From NCBI GenBank assembly GCA_934096605.1, contig CAKOMI010000018.1, positions 1 to 25,848 of the forward strand: DNA of 25,848 bases. The letters are read 5' to 3'. A model generated the notes under the pieces. It was not told where the DNA came from. It did no database searches and saw only the letters and a list, made by a program, of their open reading frames with translations. The translations under genes were made by a program, and so were the position numbers. Source of the stretch: an uncultured Bacilli bacterium (GTDB lineage Bacteria > Bacillota_I > Bacilli_A > RF39 > UBA660). Shown here piece after piece: positions 8,334-15,406 of the stretch; the first letter of the stretch is position 1, and every line of letters begins with the position of its first letter.

Positions 8334-9858
8334 AAAAAGAGAAAAAAGTCGTCTTCAACCTGTTATGATATTTCTAGTACTAACTGCCGTAACATTAGTT
8401 GTAAGTGGTGTCCTAAATTTACTAGATATCAGTCAATATACTTATAAAATAAATAGTACTACTCTTGAATATAGTACAGATTTAATAAATGTCGAAAATT
8501 TATTTAGTATAACTGGTTTAAGATACATTTTTAGTGAAACAGTATCTAACTTCGTTAACTTTGCTCCATTTAGTAGTCTTATTATAATTTTAATTGGCGT
8601 CGGTGTAATGGAAAAAAGTGGTTTTCTAAAAACAGCCGTAAGTTTTATTACAAAGAAAATGAAAAAAAATACTGTTACATTTATAATCGTTTTATTAAGT
8701 ATCATAGCTAGTGTAATGGGTGATATTTCCTATGTTATAATGTTACCATTAAGTGCTTTAATATTTAAACACGGTAAGAGAAATCCATTAATTGGTATTG
8801 TTGCTTCTTTTGCGGGACTTACATGTGGTCAAGGTTTATCAATAATTTTTACAAGTGTTGATTCATCATTATTATCTGAGTCTCTACTAGCAGCAAGAGT
8901 AATTGACTTAACTTATCGTATGGCTTCCATAAGTGGTATATTTATTATGATAGTAGCAACGATAATTATAGCCATAGTTTTAACAAATACAACTGAAAAA
9001 GTAGTCGCACCTCGTTTTAAAAAATATGAGGTAACGGATGAATTAGAAGAAAAACCTTTAGCTAAAAGGGAATTAAGAGGGTTATTATTTGCAGTATTTG
9101 CATCATCCCTATATCTAATAATATTCTTATACAATATTATTCCTGGTCTTCCATTCTCTGGAAAGTTACTTGATAATAGTCAAATACTATATGTTGATAA
9201 ACTATTTAGTTATAATTCGTTTTTCTCAAATGGTTTCGTATTCATTGTCACGATGTTTTTCCTTATCCTAGGCCTTTTCTATGGACTAGGTGCAAGAACT
9301 ATTAAAAGCAATAAAGACTTTGTTGATAGTCTTGGCTATTCACTTGATGGAATAGGTAGCACGATTGTCCTAATTCTAGTTGCGTCCCTTTTTATAAGTG
9401 TTTTTAAAACATCAAATATTGGTACAGTAATCGTGGCTTCTTTAGCAAACCTTTTTAGAACAATTGGTTTTAAAGGGCTAGCTCTTATAATATTCCTTTT
9501 TATCGTGTCTGTTATTTCCACTTTAGTTCTTCCAACTACAACTTTAAAATGGAATATCTTAGCCCCAATAGTAATCCCTGTATTCATGAATGCTGGATTA
9601 ACTCCAGAATTTGCCCAAATAATATTTAGATTTGGTGAATGTGTTACCATGGGACTTACCCCAATAATGGCTTATTTTGTAATATATTTAGCCATGTTAA
9701 ATAAAAATTGTAAAGAAGAAGATTCAATAAGTATTAAAGACGCTATTCGTTTCCAATTACCTTATATTGCCATAACATTTGTAATTTTACTTGCAATAAT
9801 TATTTTATGGTATATAATAGGCTTACCACTTGGAATTAACGGTAAAACCGTACTATAA
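8326..9858 (+). CDS. AbgT family transporter
   Basis: The 510-aa polytopic membrane protein resembles the AbgT family (AbgT, MtrF, YdaH), which handles p-aminobenzoyl-glutamate or exports sulfonamide-like compounds. The family segments are a conserved N-terminal helix, then NFAPFSSLIIILIGVGVMEKSG, a MGDISYVIMLPLSALIF helix, GLTCGQGLSIIF in a re-entrant hairpin position, and VLPTTTLKWNILAPIVIPVFMNAGLTPEF near the end. The true substrate is unknown. ATG 8326 is preferred, with AGGTGA at 8315-8320; an in-frame GTG at 8317 lies inside that site. Its start overlaps the DUF951 stop, and ychF follows 18 nt after its end without a terminator, so it is in the same transcript. Confidence 0.85.
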   Translation: MNKKREKSRLQPVMIFLVLTAVTLVVSGVLNLLDISQYTYKINSTTLEYSTDLINVENLFSITGLRYIFSETVSNFVNFAPFSSLIIILIGVGVMEKSGFLKTAVSFITKKMKKNTVTFIIVLLSIIASVMGDISYVIMLPLSALIFKHGKRNPLIGIVASFAGLTCGQGLSIIFTSVDSSLLSESLLAARVIDLTYRMASISGIFIMIVATIIIAIVLTNTTEKVVAPRFKKYEVTDELEEKPLAKRELRGLLFAVFASSLYLIIFLYNIIPGLPFSGKLLDNSQILYVDKLFSYNSFFSNGFVFIVTMFFLILGLFYGLGARTIKSNKDFVDSLGYSLDGIGSTIVLILVASLFISVFKTSNIGTVIVASLANLFRTIGFKGLALIIFLFIVSVISTLVLPTTTLKWNILAPIVIPVFMNAGLTPEFAQIIFRFGECVTMGLTPIMAYFVIYLAMLNKNCKEEDSISIKDAIRFQLPYIAITFVILLAIIILWYIIGLPLGINGKTVL

Positions 9859-9876
9859 AAAAAGGAAGTGATTAAC

Positions 9877-10980
9877 ATGTCATTAAAAGCAGGAATTGTT
9901 GGTTTACCAAACGTAGGAAAATCAACTCTTTTTAATGCAATAACTAAAAAACATATCTTGGCTGCCAATTATCCATTTGCCACAATTGACCCTAATGTCG
10001 GTGTTGTAACCGTTCCAGATAAAAGACTATCATTTTTAGAAGAACTATATGTACCCAAAAATACTGTTCCAACTACTTTTGAATTTACCGATATTGCTGG
10101 TCTTGTAAAAGGAGCTAGTAAAGGTGAAGGTCTTGGAAATAAATTCCTTTCTCATATAAGAGAAGTTGATGCCATTGTTGAGGTAGTTCGTTGTTTTGAT
10201 GATGAAAACGTTATTCATGTTGATGGAAATGTTGATCCAATTAGAGACATTGAGATAATAAACATTGAATTAATATTGTCTGATTTAGAAATCATATCTA
10301 GTCGTCTAGATAAAATAACAAAGAAAGCAAATACTACTAAAGAAAAAGAAGTAGTAACAGAATTTAATGCCTTAACTAAATGTAAAGAGGCTCTAGAAAA
10401 AAATATTCCTATCCGTCAAATTAAAGACTTTACCGAAGATGAATTGTTAGCTTTAAAAAACTTTAACTTTATTACCATTAAACCAATAATTTATGTTGCT
10501 AATGTTTCTGAAGAAGATGCCGTATTAGGTGAAAATGAATATACTAAAAAAGTTTTTGAATATGCTGGTAAAGAAAATGCTGGTGTCATAGTTATGTGTG
10601 CTAAAATGGAATCAGAATTAGCCGAATTAGAAGAAAGTGATAAATTAGAGTTCTTAAAAGAACTTGGCATATCTCATAGTGGACTAGATAAATTAATATT
10701 TGCTACTTATGATTTACTAGGCCTTGAAACATTCTTTACTGCTGGAAGTGATGAATGTCGTGCTTGGACATTTAAACGTGGTATGACTGCTAAATCATGT
10801 GCTGGTTTAATCCATAGTGATATTGAAAGAGGCTTTATTAAAGCTGAAATTATGAAATTCAATGATTTAGAAGAATTAAAAGATGAGAAAAAAGTTCAAG
10901 AAGCTGGTAAACTTTATCTTGAAGGAAAAGACTATTTAATGCAAGATGGCGATATTGTATACTTTAGATTTAACGTCTAA
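9877..10980 (+). CDS. ychF: Redox-regulated ATPase/GTPase YchF (EngD)
   Basis: Universally conserved Obg-family nucleotide-binding protein associated with ribosomes and stress response. The 367-aa protein has the normal family length. G1 is GLPNVGKST at residues 9-17, G3 is DIAGLVKGASKGEGLGN, and the G4 equivalent is NVSE at 209-212. The NxxE form explains the ATP preference of YchF over GTP. The C-terminal TGS domain ends with the typical GDIVYFRFNV. ATG 9877 is chosen, with AAGGAAGTGA upstream; a GTG at 9868 falls in this site. A terminator at 11001-11041 closes the run that begins at soj. Confidence 0.96.
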   Translation: MSLKAGIVGLPNVGKSTLFNAITKKHILAANYPFATIDPNVGVVTVPDKRLSFLEELYVPKNTVPTTFEFTDIAGLVKGASKGEGLGNKFLSHIREVDAIVEVVRCFDDENVIHVDGNVDPIRDIEIINIELILSDLEIISSRLDKITKKANTTKEKEVVTEFNALTKCKEALEKNIPIRQIKDFTEDELLALKNFNFITIKPIIYVANVSEEDAVLGENEYTKKVFEYAGKENAGVIVMCAKMESELAELEESDKLEFLKELGISHSGLDKLIFATYDLLGLETFFTAGSDECRAWTFKRGMTAKSCAGLIHSDIERGFIKAEIMKFNDLEELKDEKKVQEAGKLYLEGKDYLMQDGDIVYFRFNV

Positions 10981-11000
10981 AGTTTTTAAAAGATAAAATA

Positions 11001-11041
11001 AAAAGGACCTCTTAAATGTAATAATTTATTGAGGTCTTTTG
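11001..11041. terminator. Bidirectional terminator between ychF and a minus-strand small gene
   Basis: GACCTC (11006-11011) and GAGGTC (11031-11036) form the core stem, flanked by AAAA on the left and TTTT on the right. It therefore reads as a terminator on both strands, serving ychF and the converging 48-aa gene. Confidence 0.85.
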
Positions 11042-11055
11042 TTATAAATGAATTA

Positions 11056-11202
11056 TTATTTTAATGTTTTAATTTCTTCAACTGGTAAGTTAGTGATTTC
11101 TGCTATTAAGTTTAAATCCATGTTTTTCTTTGAAACAGCCTTAAACACGCGATCACGACTAGCAGTATACCACTTCTTTGACTTGGTACATTCTTGGGTC
11201 AT
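11056..11202 (-). CDS. Small 48-aa protein, possible Rpn/PD-(D/E)XK transposase-derived fragment
   Basis: A short minus-strand gene with an excellent ribosome binding site: the minus strand reads AAGGGAGG, then TTTCGT and ATG at 11202. The in-frame upstream ATG at 11250 has no such site. The product is basic, with RDRVFKAVSKK in the middle and LNLIAEITNLPVEEIKTLK at the end. The first piece recalls the N-terminal start, and the last the C-terminal helix pair, of Rpn family (recombination-promoting nuclease/putative transposase) proteins. That comparison is from memory and is weak over so short a chain. It could equally be a small stand-alone helical protein. A perfect 7-bp palindrome lies just before its ribosome binding site. 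Confidence 0.6.
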   Translation of the reverse strand: MTQECTKSKKWYTASRDRVFKAVSKKNMDLNLIAEITNLPVEEIKTLK

Positions 11203-11219
11203 ACGAAACCTCCCTTCTA

Positions 11220-11235
11220 AGAGATAAGTATCTCT
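11220..11235. promoter_or_regulatory. Palindrome upstream of the 48-aa gene, possible operator
   Basis: AGAGATA (11220-11226) and TATCTCT (11229-11235) are separated by AG. The repeat lies immediately upstream, on the minus strand, of the GGGAGG ribosome binding site of the small gene. Its position would suit an operator or a 5' UTR hairpin that affects translation. No terminator-like T run follows. Confidence 0.4.
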
Positions 11236-11430
11236 ACTTATATTATTCAAGATGAGTAGCCCATTTTCTTTTTTTTTACGTCAATTTCTTTAAAAAAATC
11301 ATAATAATATCTAATATTGCATAAAAATAACACACTGTATATAAATATAAAAAGAAAAACATTATTACAATCTAATCAAAAAACTAAAACATAACTATAC
11401 AAAATATACAATTATGTATCACAACGCCAA

Positions 11431-11459
11431 TTTACAAAAAAACATAAATTTGCTATAAT
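11431..11459 (+). promoter_or_regulatory. Sigma-A type promoter of the Bax-inhibitor-1 family gene
   Basis: TTTACA (11431-11436), a 17-nt spacer and TATAAT (11454-11459) with an extended -10 TGC directly upstream. The RBS GGAGG lies about 20 nt further, before ATG 11486. Confidence 0.85.
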
Positions 11460-11485
11460 CTAACTATAATTAAAAAGGAGGATTT

Positions 11486-12136
11486 ATGAAAAATCAAATT
11501 TTGTCAAAAGTATTTGGATGGATGTTTTTAGGATTGTTAGTTACATTTGCAACAGGCTACTTTGTTGCTATGAACCCAAACATGATAATCAATTTATTTT
11601 CTAGCACGGGTCTAATCATTACATTTATACTAGAAATAGGTCTTGTAATATTCTTATCAGCAAGAATAAGTAAAATGAGCCCTACAATGGCTAAACTATG
11701 CTTTTTATTATACTCATTTGTAACAGGCCTAACATTCTCAGTATACTTTATAGCTTTTGAATTAACATCTTTAGTATTAGTATTCTTAGTAACAGCCATA
11801 GTATTTGCCATCTTTGCTTTTATAGGTTTAACTACTAAGATGGACTTATCTAAAATGGGGACATACTTATTAATGGCTTTAATTGGTGTAATCGTGTGCT
11901 CACTAGTTAATTTCTTTCTAAATAGCAGTTCATTTGATTTATTTATCTCAATTATTGGTGTTTTAATATTTGTAGGTTACACGGCTTATGACGTTAATAA
12001 AATTCTTGCCATGAGTGAATTTAATGCTATACCTGAAGATAATTTAGCTATATATGGAGCTTTACAACTATACTTAGATTTCATTAACTTATTTATCCAT
12101 TTACTAAATTTGTTTGGTCAATCAAATGATAATTAA
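11486..12136 (+). CDS. Bax inhibitor-1 (BI-1)/YetJ/YccA family membrane protein
   Basis: A 216-aa integral membrane protein with about seven hydrophobic segments, as in the BI-1 family. Bacterial YetJ is a pH-gated calcium-leak channel; other members bind FtsH in gamma-proteobacteria. Family features seen are the opening VFGWMFLGLLVTFATGYFV, the central FITGL/GLTFS-like VTGLTFSVYFIAFE, and the C-terminal GYTAYDVNKI followed by NLAIYGALQLYLDFINLFIHLLNLFG. The start is ATG 11486, with AAGGAGG upstream. It is monocistronic between its own promoter and a terminator directly after its stop. Confidence 0.93.
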   Translation: MKNQILSKVFGWMFLGLLVTFATGYFVAMNPNMIINLFSSTGLIITFILEIGLVIFLSARISKMSPTMAKLCFLLYSFVTGLTFSVYFIAFELTSLVLVFLVTAIVFAIFAFIGLTTKMDLSKMGTYLLMALIGVIVCSLVNFFLNSSSFDLFISIIGVLIFVGYTAYDVNKILAMSEFNAIPEDNLAIYGALQLYLDFINLFIHLLNLFGQSNDN

Positions 12137-12176
12137 AAGGACTTTTAGAACTCTTATTTCTATAAAGTCTTTTTTT
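12135..12176 (+). terminator. Terminator of the BI-1 family gene
   Basis: GACTTT-TAGAA (12140-12150) pairs with TTCTA-t-AAAGTC (12158-12169) with one bulged T. AAAA (12135-12138) lies at the base and a T run follows at 12170-12176. The base of the stem begins in the stop codon. Confidence 0.85.
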
Positions 12177-12214
12177 CTTTAGTAAAATAGACTACTTATA
12201 TATAGCACATTCGT

Positions 12215-12243
12215 TTGCATTTTATCTGTTTTTTTTGTATAAT
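12215..12243 (+). promoter_or_regulatory. Sigma-A type promoter of the SPL-like radical SAM gene
   Basis: TTGCAT (12215-12220), a 17-nt spacer and a perfect TATAAT (12238-12243), 27 nt before ATG 12270. Confidence 0.8.
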
Positions 12244-12269
12244 AAGCATATACCAATGGGGGTGTTGCA

Positions 12270-13157
12270 ATGGACGTATTAAAAACAAAAACAATTATGA
12301 CTAAATCAAACCAAGGTAATAGATGGTTTGGTATTGATTACCATATGAATCTTTATAAAGGGTGTCCTTTCGGGTGCATTTACTGTGATTCTAGGTGCGA
12401 AGCCTATCATATTGATAACTTTGATGAAGTAAGAATTAAAGAAAATGCCATAGAAATATTAGAAGAAGAATTAAAAAGTAAAGGCTTAAAAGGAGTTGTT
12501 TCCTTTGGTAGTTTATCTGACCCATATAATAAAGAAGAAGAAAATTTATGCCTTACAAGACAAGCCTTAGAATTAATATTAAAATATGGTTTTGGTGTAT
12601 CCATTGATACCAAAAGTGATTTAATATTAAGAGACATTGACCTATTAAAAGAAATAGCCAAGAAAAACAGTGTTATTATAAAAATATCTATAATTACTTA
12701 TGATGATGAATTAGCCAAAAAAATAGAACCAAATGTTATTAGCTCTACTAGACGTTTTGAGGTTCTAAAAAAATTACGAAAAGAAGGCTTATATGCTGGT
12801 GTTCTAATGACACCTGTCTTACCATTTTTAACTGATACAGAAGAAAATATTTTAAATATGATTGTTAAAAGCAAAGAATGTGATGCCAAGTTCATTTACA
12901 CTAAAATGGGCATGAACTTAAAAACTAATCAAAGAGACTATTATTACAATGCTTTAGATATTCTTTATCCTGGTTTAAAAGAAGACTATATCGCAGTTTA
13001 TGGCAATAAAAACTTTTGTAATTCTCTGCACTATAGACATTTAATGGAATTATATTTAAAAAAGTGTAGTGAAAATAAAATATTAACTGACATGGATATG
13101 ATTATTGAAGATTATAAAAAAGAAATACCTCAAAATGAACAAATGAGTTTGTTTTAG
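12270..13157 (+). CDS. Radical SAM protein, spore photoproduct lyase-like (SPL family)
   Basis: The 295-aa protein has the radical SAM cluster motif C32-x3-C36-x2-C39 (CPFGCIYC), preceded by the NLYKGC context seen in SPL/Rv2578c-type proteins. Further family features are FGSLSDPYN in the SAM-binding region, STKSD-like DTKSDLILRDIDLL, and VLMTPVLPFLTD. Members of this wider group include true spore photoproduct lyase (SplB), but most small ones have no proven substrate. This one lacks the extended N-terminal domain of Bacillus SplB. The start ATG 12270 has GGGGGTG upstream. Single gene with its own promoter and terminator. Confidence 0.87.
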   Translation: MDVLKTKTIMTKSNQGNRWFGIDYHMNLYKGCPFGCIYCDSRCEAYHIDNFDEVRIKENAIEILEEELKSKGLKGVVSFGSLSDPYNKEEENLCLTRQALELILKYGFGVSIDTKSDLILRDIDLLKEIAKKNSVIIKISIITYDDELAKKIEPNVISSTRRFEVLKKLRKEGLYAGVLMTPVLPFLTDTEENILNMIVKSKECDAKFIYTKMGMNLKTNQRDYYYNALDILYPGLKEDYIAVYGNKNFCNSLHYRHLMELYLKKCSENKILTDMDMIIEDYKKEIPQNEQMSLF

Positions 13158-13168
13158 GTATTTTTTTT
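13123..13168 (+). terminator. Terminator overlapping the end of the radical SAM gene
   Basis: AAATACCT (13123-13130) pairs with AGGTATTT (13156-13163). Inner A/T pairs continue the stem after a bulged C. T run to 13168. Its left arm lies in the coding sequence and its right arm begins at the stop codon. Confidence 0.75.
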
Positions 13169-13201
13169 GCTTTTTCGTCCATTATATAAATGGGTGATAA
13201 T

Positions 13202-13396
13202 ATGAGTGAAAAAGAATTGTTGTATATTGAAGATACGTTAAATCATTTAATGTATTTTAAAAGTCATCTGTGTTTAAATAAAGAATGTTTAACCCAAGAT
13301 GATGAAACAAAAATGTTAAAAAAAATTGAAAGAAATGTTGATAAAAGTTATCAAAGCTTTTATGACTTATTGAACGGGGGTAACTATGGAAAGTAA
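13202..13396 (+). CDS. Small helical protein, possible coat-F-like partner
   Basis: A 64-aa product from ATG 13202, which follows GGGTGAT; ATG 13190 lies in that site and is less likely. The chain is predicted all-helical, with two Cys (in KSHLCLNKECLT), and ends GGNYGK. Pairs of short helical proteins of this kind occur in spore coat protein F operons, but this member has no diagnostic motif that I can name. It overlaps the next gene by 11 nt, so the two are translationally coupled. I cannot assign a function with confidence. Confidence 0.65.
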   Translation: MSEKELLYIEDTLNHLMYFKSHLCLNKECLTQDDETKMLKKIERNVDKSYQSFYDLLNGGNYGK

Positions 13397-13643
13397 AATT
13401 GCATTAGAGGGTATTCTATGGGATTTAAAAGTAATGAGTGACTTATGTCTTCATGGTTCTATCGAATCCGGTACCAAAAAGATTAATGAAACTTTTAAAA
13501 ACACTTTAATGACTATACTAGATTTACAAAGCGAGTTATACACGTTAATGGTGAGTGCCGGTATTTATAAAACAGAAAATATAAGTGAAATCAAAGTATC
13601 AAAAGTCTTAAATAAATTTACTAATACTTTAAAAGAAGACTAA
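13386..13643 (+). CDS. Spore coat protein F-like (Coat_F family) protein
   Basis: An 85-aa all-helical protein. The stretch from DLKVMSDLCLHGSIESGTKK to TFKNTLMTILDLQSELYTLM, then AGIYKTENI, follows the CotF pattern (LxxLYLHGxIESSTxxVxxxFxxALxxxLxMQxxLYxxMxxxGxY). Family proteins are spore coat components in Bacillus, but relatives occur in many Firmicutes, where their role is unknown. The start is ATG 13386 with GGGGG upstream. It overlaps the preceding small gene. The tail is followed at once by an intrinsic terminator. Confidence 0.75.
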   Translation: MESKIALEGILWDLKVMSDLCLHGSIESGTKKINETFKNTLMTILDLQSELYTLMVSAGIYKTENISEIKVSKVLNKFTNTLKED

Positions 13644-13657
13644 TCTCTTCTTTTTTT
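13631..13657 (+). terminator. Terminator of the coat-F-like pair
   Basis: AAAAGAAGA (13631-13639) and TCTTCTTTT (13646-13654) form a 9-bp stem with loop CTAATC, followed by T to 13657. The stop codon TAA (13641-13643) lies in the loop. Confidence 0.85.
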
Positions 13658-13713
13658 GTGCATATTTCACACAATTATCAAAATTAATAAGTACAATATG
13701 AAAGGTGAATAAA

Positions 13714-13839
13714 ATGAGAAGTAAAATTAAAAGTCTATTAGTTTGTACCATAAGCATCATGGCAATCTTAGGAATTATCTGCATAATGTCTTATAATATG
13801 AATAAAAGTATCAACGAAAAAACTAGTATTTCCCCTTAA
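13714..13839 (+). CDS. 41-aa single-span membrane microprotein
   Basis: ATG 13714 follows a good ribosome binding site, AAAGGTGA (13701-13708). The product is 41 aa: a basic start MRSKIKS, one hydrophobic helix from about residue 8 to 26 (LLVCTISIMAILGIICIMS), and a polar tail NMNKSINEKTSISP. Such a protein would insert as a single membrane span or act as a signal-anchor. A TACAAT (13692-13697) sits upstream, but without a clear -35 and too close to the ribosome binding site to be convincing. No similarity recognised. The next gene starts 35 nt on, with its own -10. Confidence 0.55.
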   Translation: MRSKIKSLLVCTISIMAILGIICIMSYNMNKSINEKTSISP

Positions 13840-13843
13840 GATT

Positions 13844-13852
13844 TGCTATAAT
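13844..13852 (+). promoter_or_regulatory. Extended -10 promoter of the thioredoxin-like gene
   Basis: TGC-TATAAT (13844-13852) is identical to the extended -10 of the BI-1 gene. The -35 at 17 nt (TAGTAT, 13824-13829) is poor, inside the upstream microprotein gene. Confidence 0.55.
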
Positions 13853-13874
13853 GTCAAAAGGAAGGTGTTAAAAA

Positions 13875-14672
13875 ATGAAAAAGAAAAGCTTAGGTTTATT
13901 TTTAGTTGGTTTATTAATGTGTTTAATAATGCCTTTTAAAGTTGAGGCAAAAGAACCAGTTACCATTTATTTCTTTAAAGGTGAAACTTGTAGTTACTGT
14001 GCCGCTGCTAAAACATTCTTTACAAGCTTAGCAGATGACAGTGAATATAAAGATATGTTTGTTTTAAAAGAATTTGAAATTTGGAACAATAAAAAGAATG
14101 CTGAACTAGCAAGCAAAGTTGCTGAAAAAATGGGTGATACTCTAAATGGTGTACCTTACATTATTATTGGTGATAAAACTTGGAATGGCTATACATCTAG
14201 TTATGGAGAAGCATTTAAAGAACAAATAAAAAAAGTTTATAATGATGATAATTACACAGACACCCTAAAAGATTTAGTTTCTGAGTATGAAGATGGTGCA
14301 TCAAATGATAATAGTAGTTTAATAAGCGTATTAATTATTCTAGGTGTTGTTATCGTATTAGGTGCTACAATCTACTTTGCAAGACGTGGTGTTGAAAGTG
14401 ATACATCTTCACTAGAAAAAAAAGAAGATAATGATTTAGTTGTAAAAAATGAGTCACAAAAAGAAGAACCAAAAGTTGAAGCAAAAAAAGAAACTGTTAA
14501 AGAAGAAAAAGTAGTTTCTGAGCCTAAAGTTTCTACTGAACACAAAAAATCTTCTAGTCCTAAAAAGCAAACAAGTTCTAAACAAACTGCCAAAAAAACA
14601 ACTACTAAGAAAACAACTACAAACAAAAAACCAACTGCTAAAAAGCAAACAAATAAAAAAACATCAAAATAA
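13875..14672 (+). CDS. Membrane-anchored extracytoplasmic thioredoxin-like protein with Lys/Thr-rich tail
   Basis: A 265-aa protein. Residues 1-25 form a signal peptide or signal anchor (KKKS start, hydrophobic core, EAKEP). A thioredoxin-like fold follows: strand TIYFFKGETC, redox motif C39-S-Y-C42, and the cis-Pro segment NGVPYIIIGDKTW. A transmembrane helix lies at about residues 147-167 (LISVLIILGVVIVLGATIYF), followed by ARRG. The remaining about 95 residues form a charged low-complexity tail: first Glu/Lys-rich, then repeats of KKTTTKK type to the end. The likely topology is an outside thioredoxin domain with the tail in the cytoplasm. Probable role: thiol-disulfide exchange at the cell surface. 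The start has AAGGAAGGTG upstream. A bidirectional terminator ends it. Confidence 0.82.
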   Translation: MKKKSLGLFLVGLLMCLIMPFKVEAKEPVTIYFFKGETCSYCAAAKTFFTSLADDSEYKDMFVLKEFEIWNNKKNAELASKVAEKMGDTLNGVPYIIIGDKTWNGYTSSYGEAFKEQIKKVYNDDNYTDTLKDLVSEYEDGASNDNSSLISVLIILGVVIVLGATIYFARRGVESDTSSLEKKEDNDLVVKNESQKEEPKVEAKKETVKEEKVVSEPKVSTEHKKSSSPKKQTSSKQTAKKTTTKKTTTNKKPTAKKQTNKKTSK

Positions 14673-14685
14673 CGATGTTTTTTTT
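14655..14685. terminator. Bidirectional terminator between convergent genes
   Basis: AAACATC (14659-14665) and GATGTTT (14674-14680) form the stem with A runs on the left and T runs on the right, so it works on both strands. It serves the thioredoxin-like gene and the converging DUF308 gene. Confidence 0.8.
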
Positions 14686-15219
14686 CTACTTATTTCTAAC
14701 AATATAATTAATAATATCTATAACAGAATATATAATTAATAAAATACCAATGATAGTTAATACAACATTTTGACTCATAATCGTATAAAGACCAAGTCCA
14801 ATGATTAAAATAGAACTAATTAAACTAACTATAAAATCTTTCTCTTTAATAGAGCCTATAGATAAGGCAACATTTAACTTACTTATCCCCGTAAAAATTA
14901 ACCATATTCCTGTTACAACATTAATCGCATTTATTAGTACCTGGGATAAAATTATAATTAATAATCCAAATATCAAACTCATAATACTAGATGACATTAA
15001 ACTATTATTGATTGCCTTAAAATCTTTCTTTAACTTAAGAGCCATTACTAATTTATAAACACCGTAAATCATAACTAAAGACCCTAAAATATCAAAAACA
15101 ATGTTTAAAACTCCATTAGCATTAAGTGTTAAAAATATCCCTAGTATCAGTAAAATAATTGAATACACTAAAGAACTATCTTGTCCCTTATAATTCTTGT
15201 CAACTACAGTAACTTTCAT
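14686..15219 (-). CDS. DUF308/HdeD family membrane protein
   Basis: A 177-aa protein with about six hydrophobic helices grouped as three hairpins. The repeated patterns LVYSIILLILGIFL, SLIFGLLIIILS and LISSILIIGLGLYTIMS are typical of the DUF308/HdeD family. HdeD is an acid-resistance membrane protein in Escherichia coli; in Firmicutes the role is unknown. The minus-strand start (ATG at 15219) has GGGAGG seven nt upstream. The stop is TAG. It converges on the thioredoxin-like gene and diverges from the 562-aa protein gene. Confidence 0.85.
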   Translation of the reverse strand: MKVTVVDKNYKGQDSSLVYSIILLILGIFLTLNANGVLNIVFDILGSLVMIYGVYKLVMALKLKKDFKAINNSLMSSSIMSLIFGLLIIILSQVLINAINVVTGIWLIFTGISKLNVALSIGSIKEKDFIVSLISSILIIGLGLYTIMSQNVVLTIIGILLIIYSVIDIINYIVRNK

Positions 15220-15237
15220 ATCAACGCCTCCCTTTAG

Positions 15238-15246
15238 ATTGTATCA
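15238..15246 (-). promoter_or_regulatory. Extended -10 promoter of the DUF308 gene
   Basis: On the minus strand TGA-TACAAT lies at 15246-15238, about 20 nt before the start codon. The -35 region is weak. Divergent from the promoter at 15354-15382. Confidence 0.45.
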
Positions 15247-15353
15247 AATTTACATTAAAAAGTCTTTATATTACTATAAAAAAATTTTTATTTTAAAAGA
15301 CCTTACCTTATTAATTCTGCTTTCTTTATGTTGATACCATTATTCCAAAACAA

Positions 15354-15382
15354 TTTACAACTAATTATATCCGTGATAAAAT
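15354..15382 (+). promoter_or_regulatory. Sigma-A type promoter of the 562-aa protein operon
   Basis: TTTACA (15354-15359), a 17-nt spacer and TAAAAT (15377-15382) with an extended -10 TGA. It is nearly the same as the prfB promoter. The RBS GAGG follows at 15395-15398. Confidence 0.8.
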
Positions 15383-15406
15383 ATTAACTATAAAGAGGTT
15401 GATAAA

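Noticed and set aside
14372..14648. Two minus-strand open frames opposite the Lys/Thr-rich tail
   Set aside because: They are antisense shadows of AAA/ACT-rich coding sequence, giving Phe/Ser/Val runs, without ribosome binding sites.
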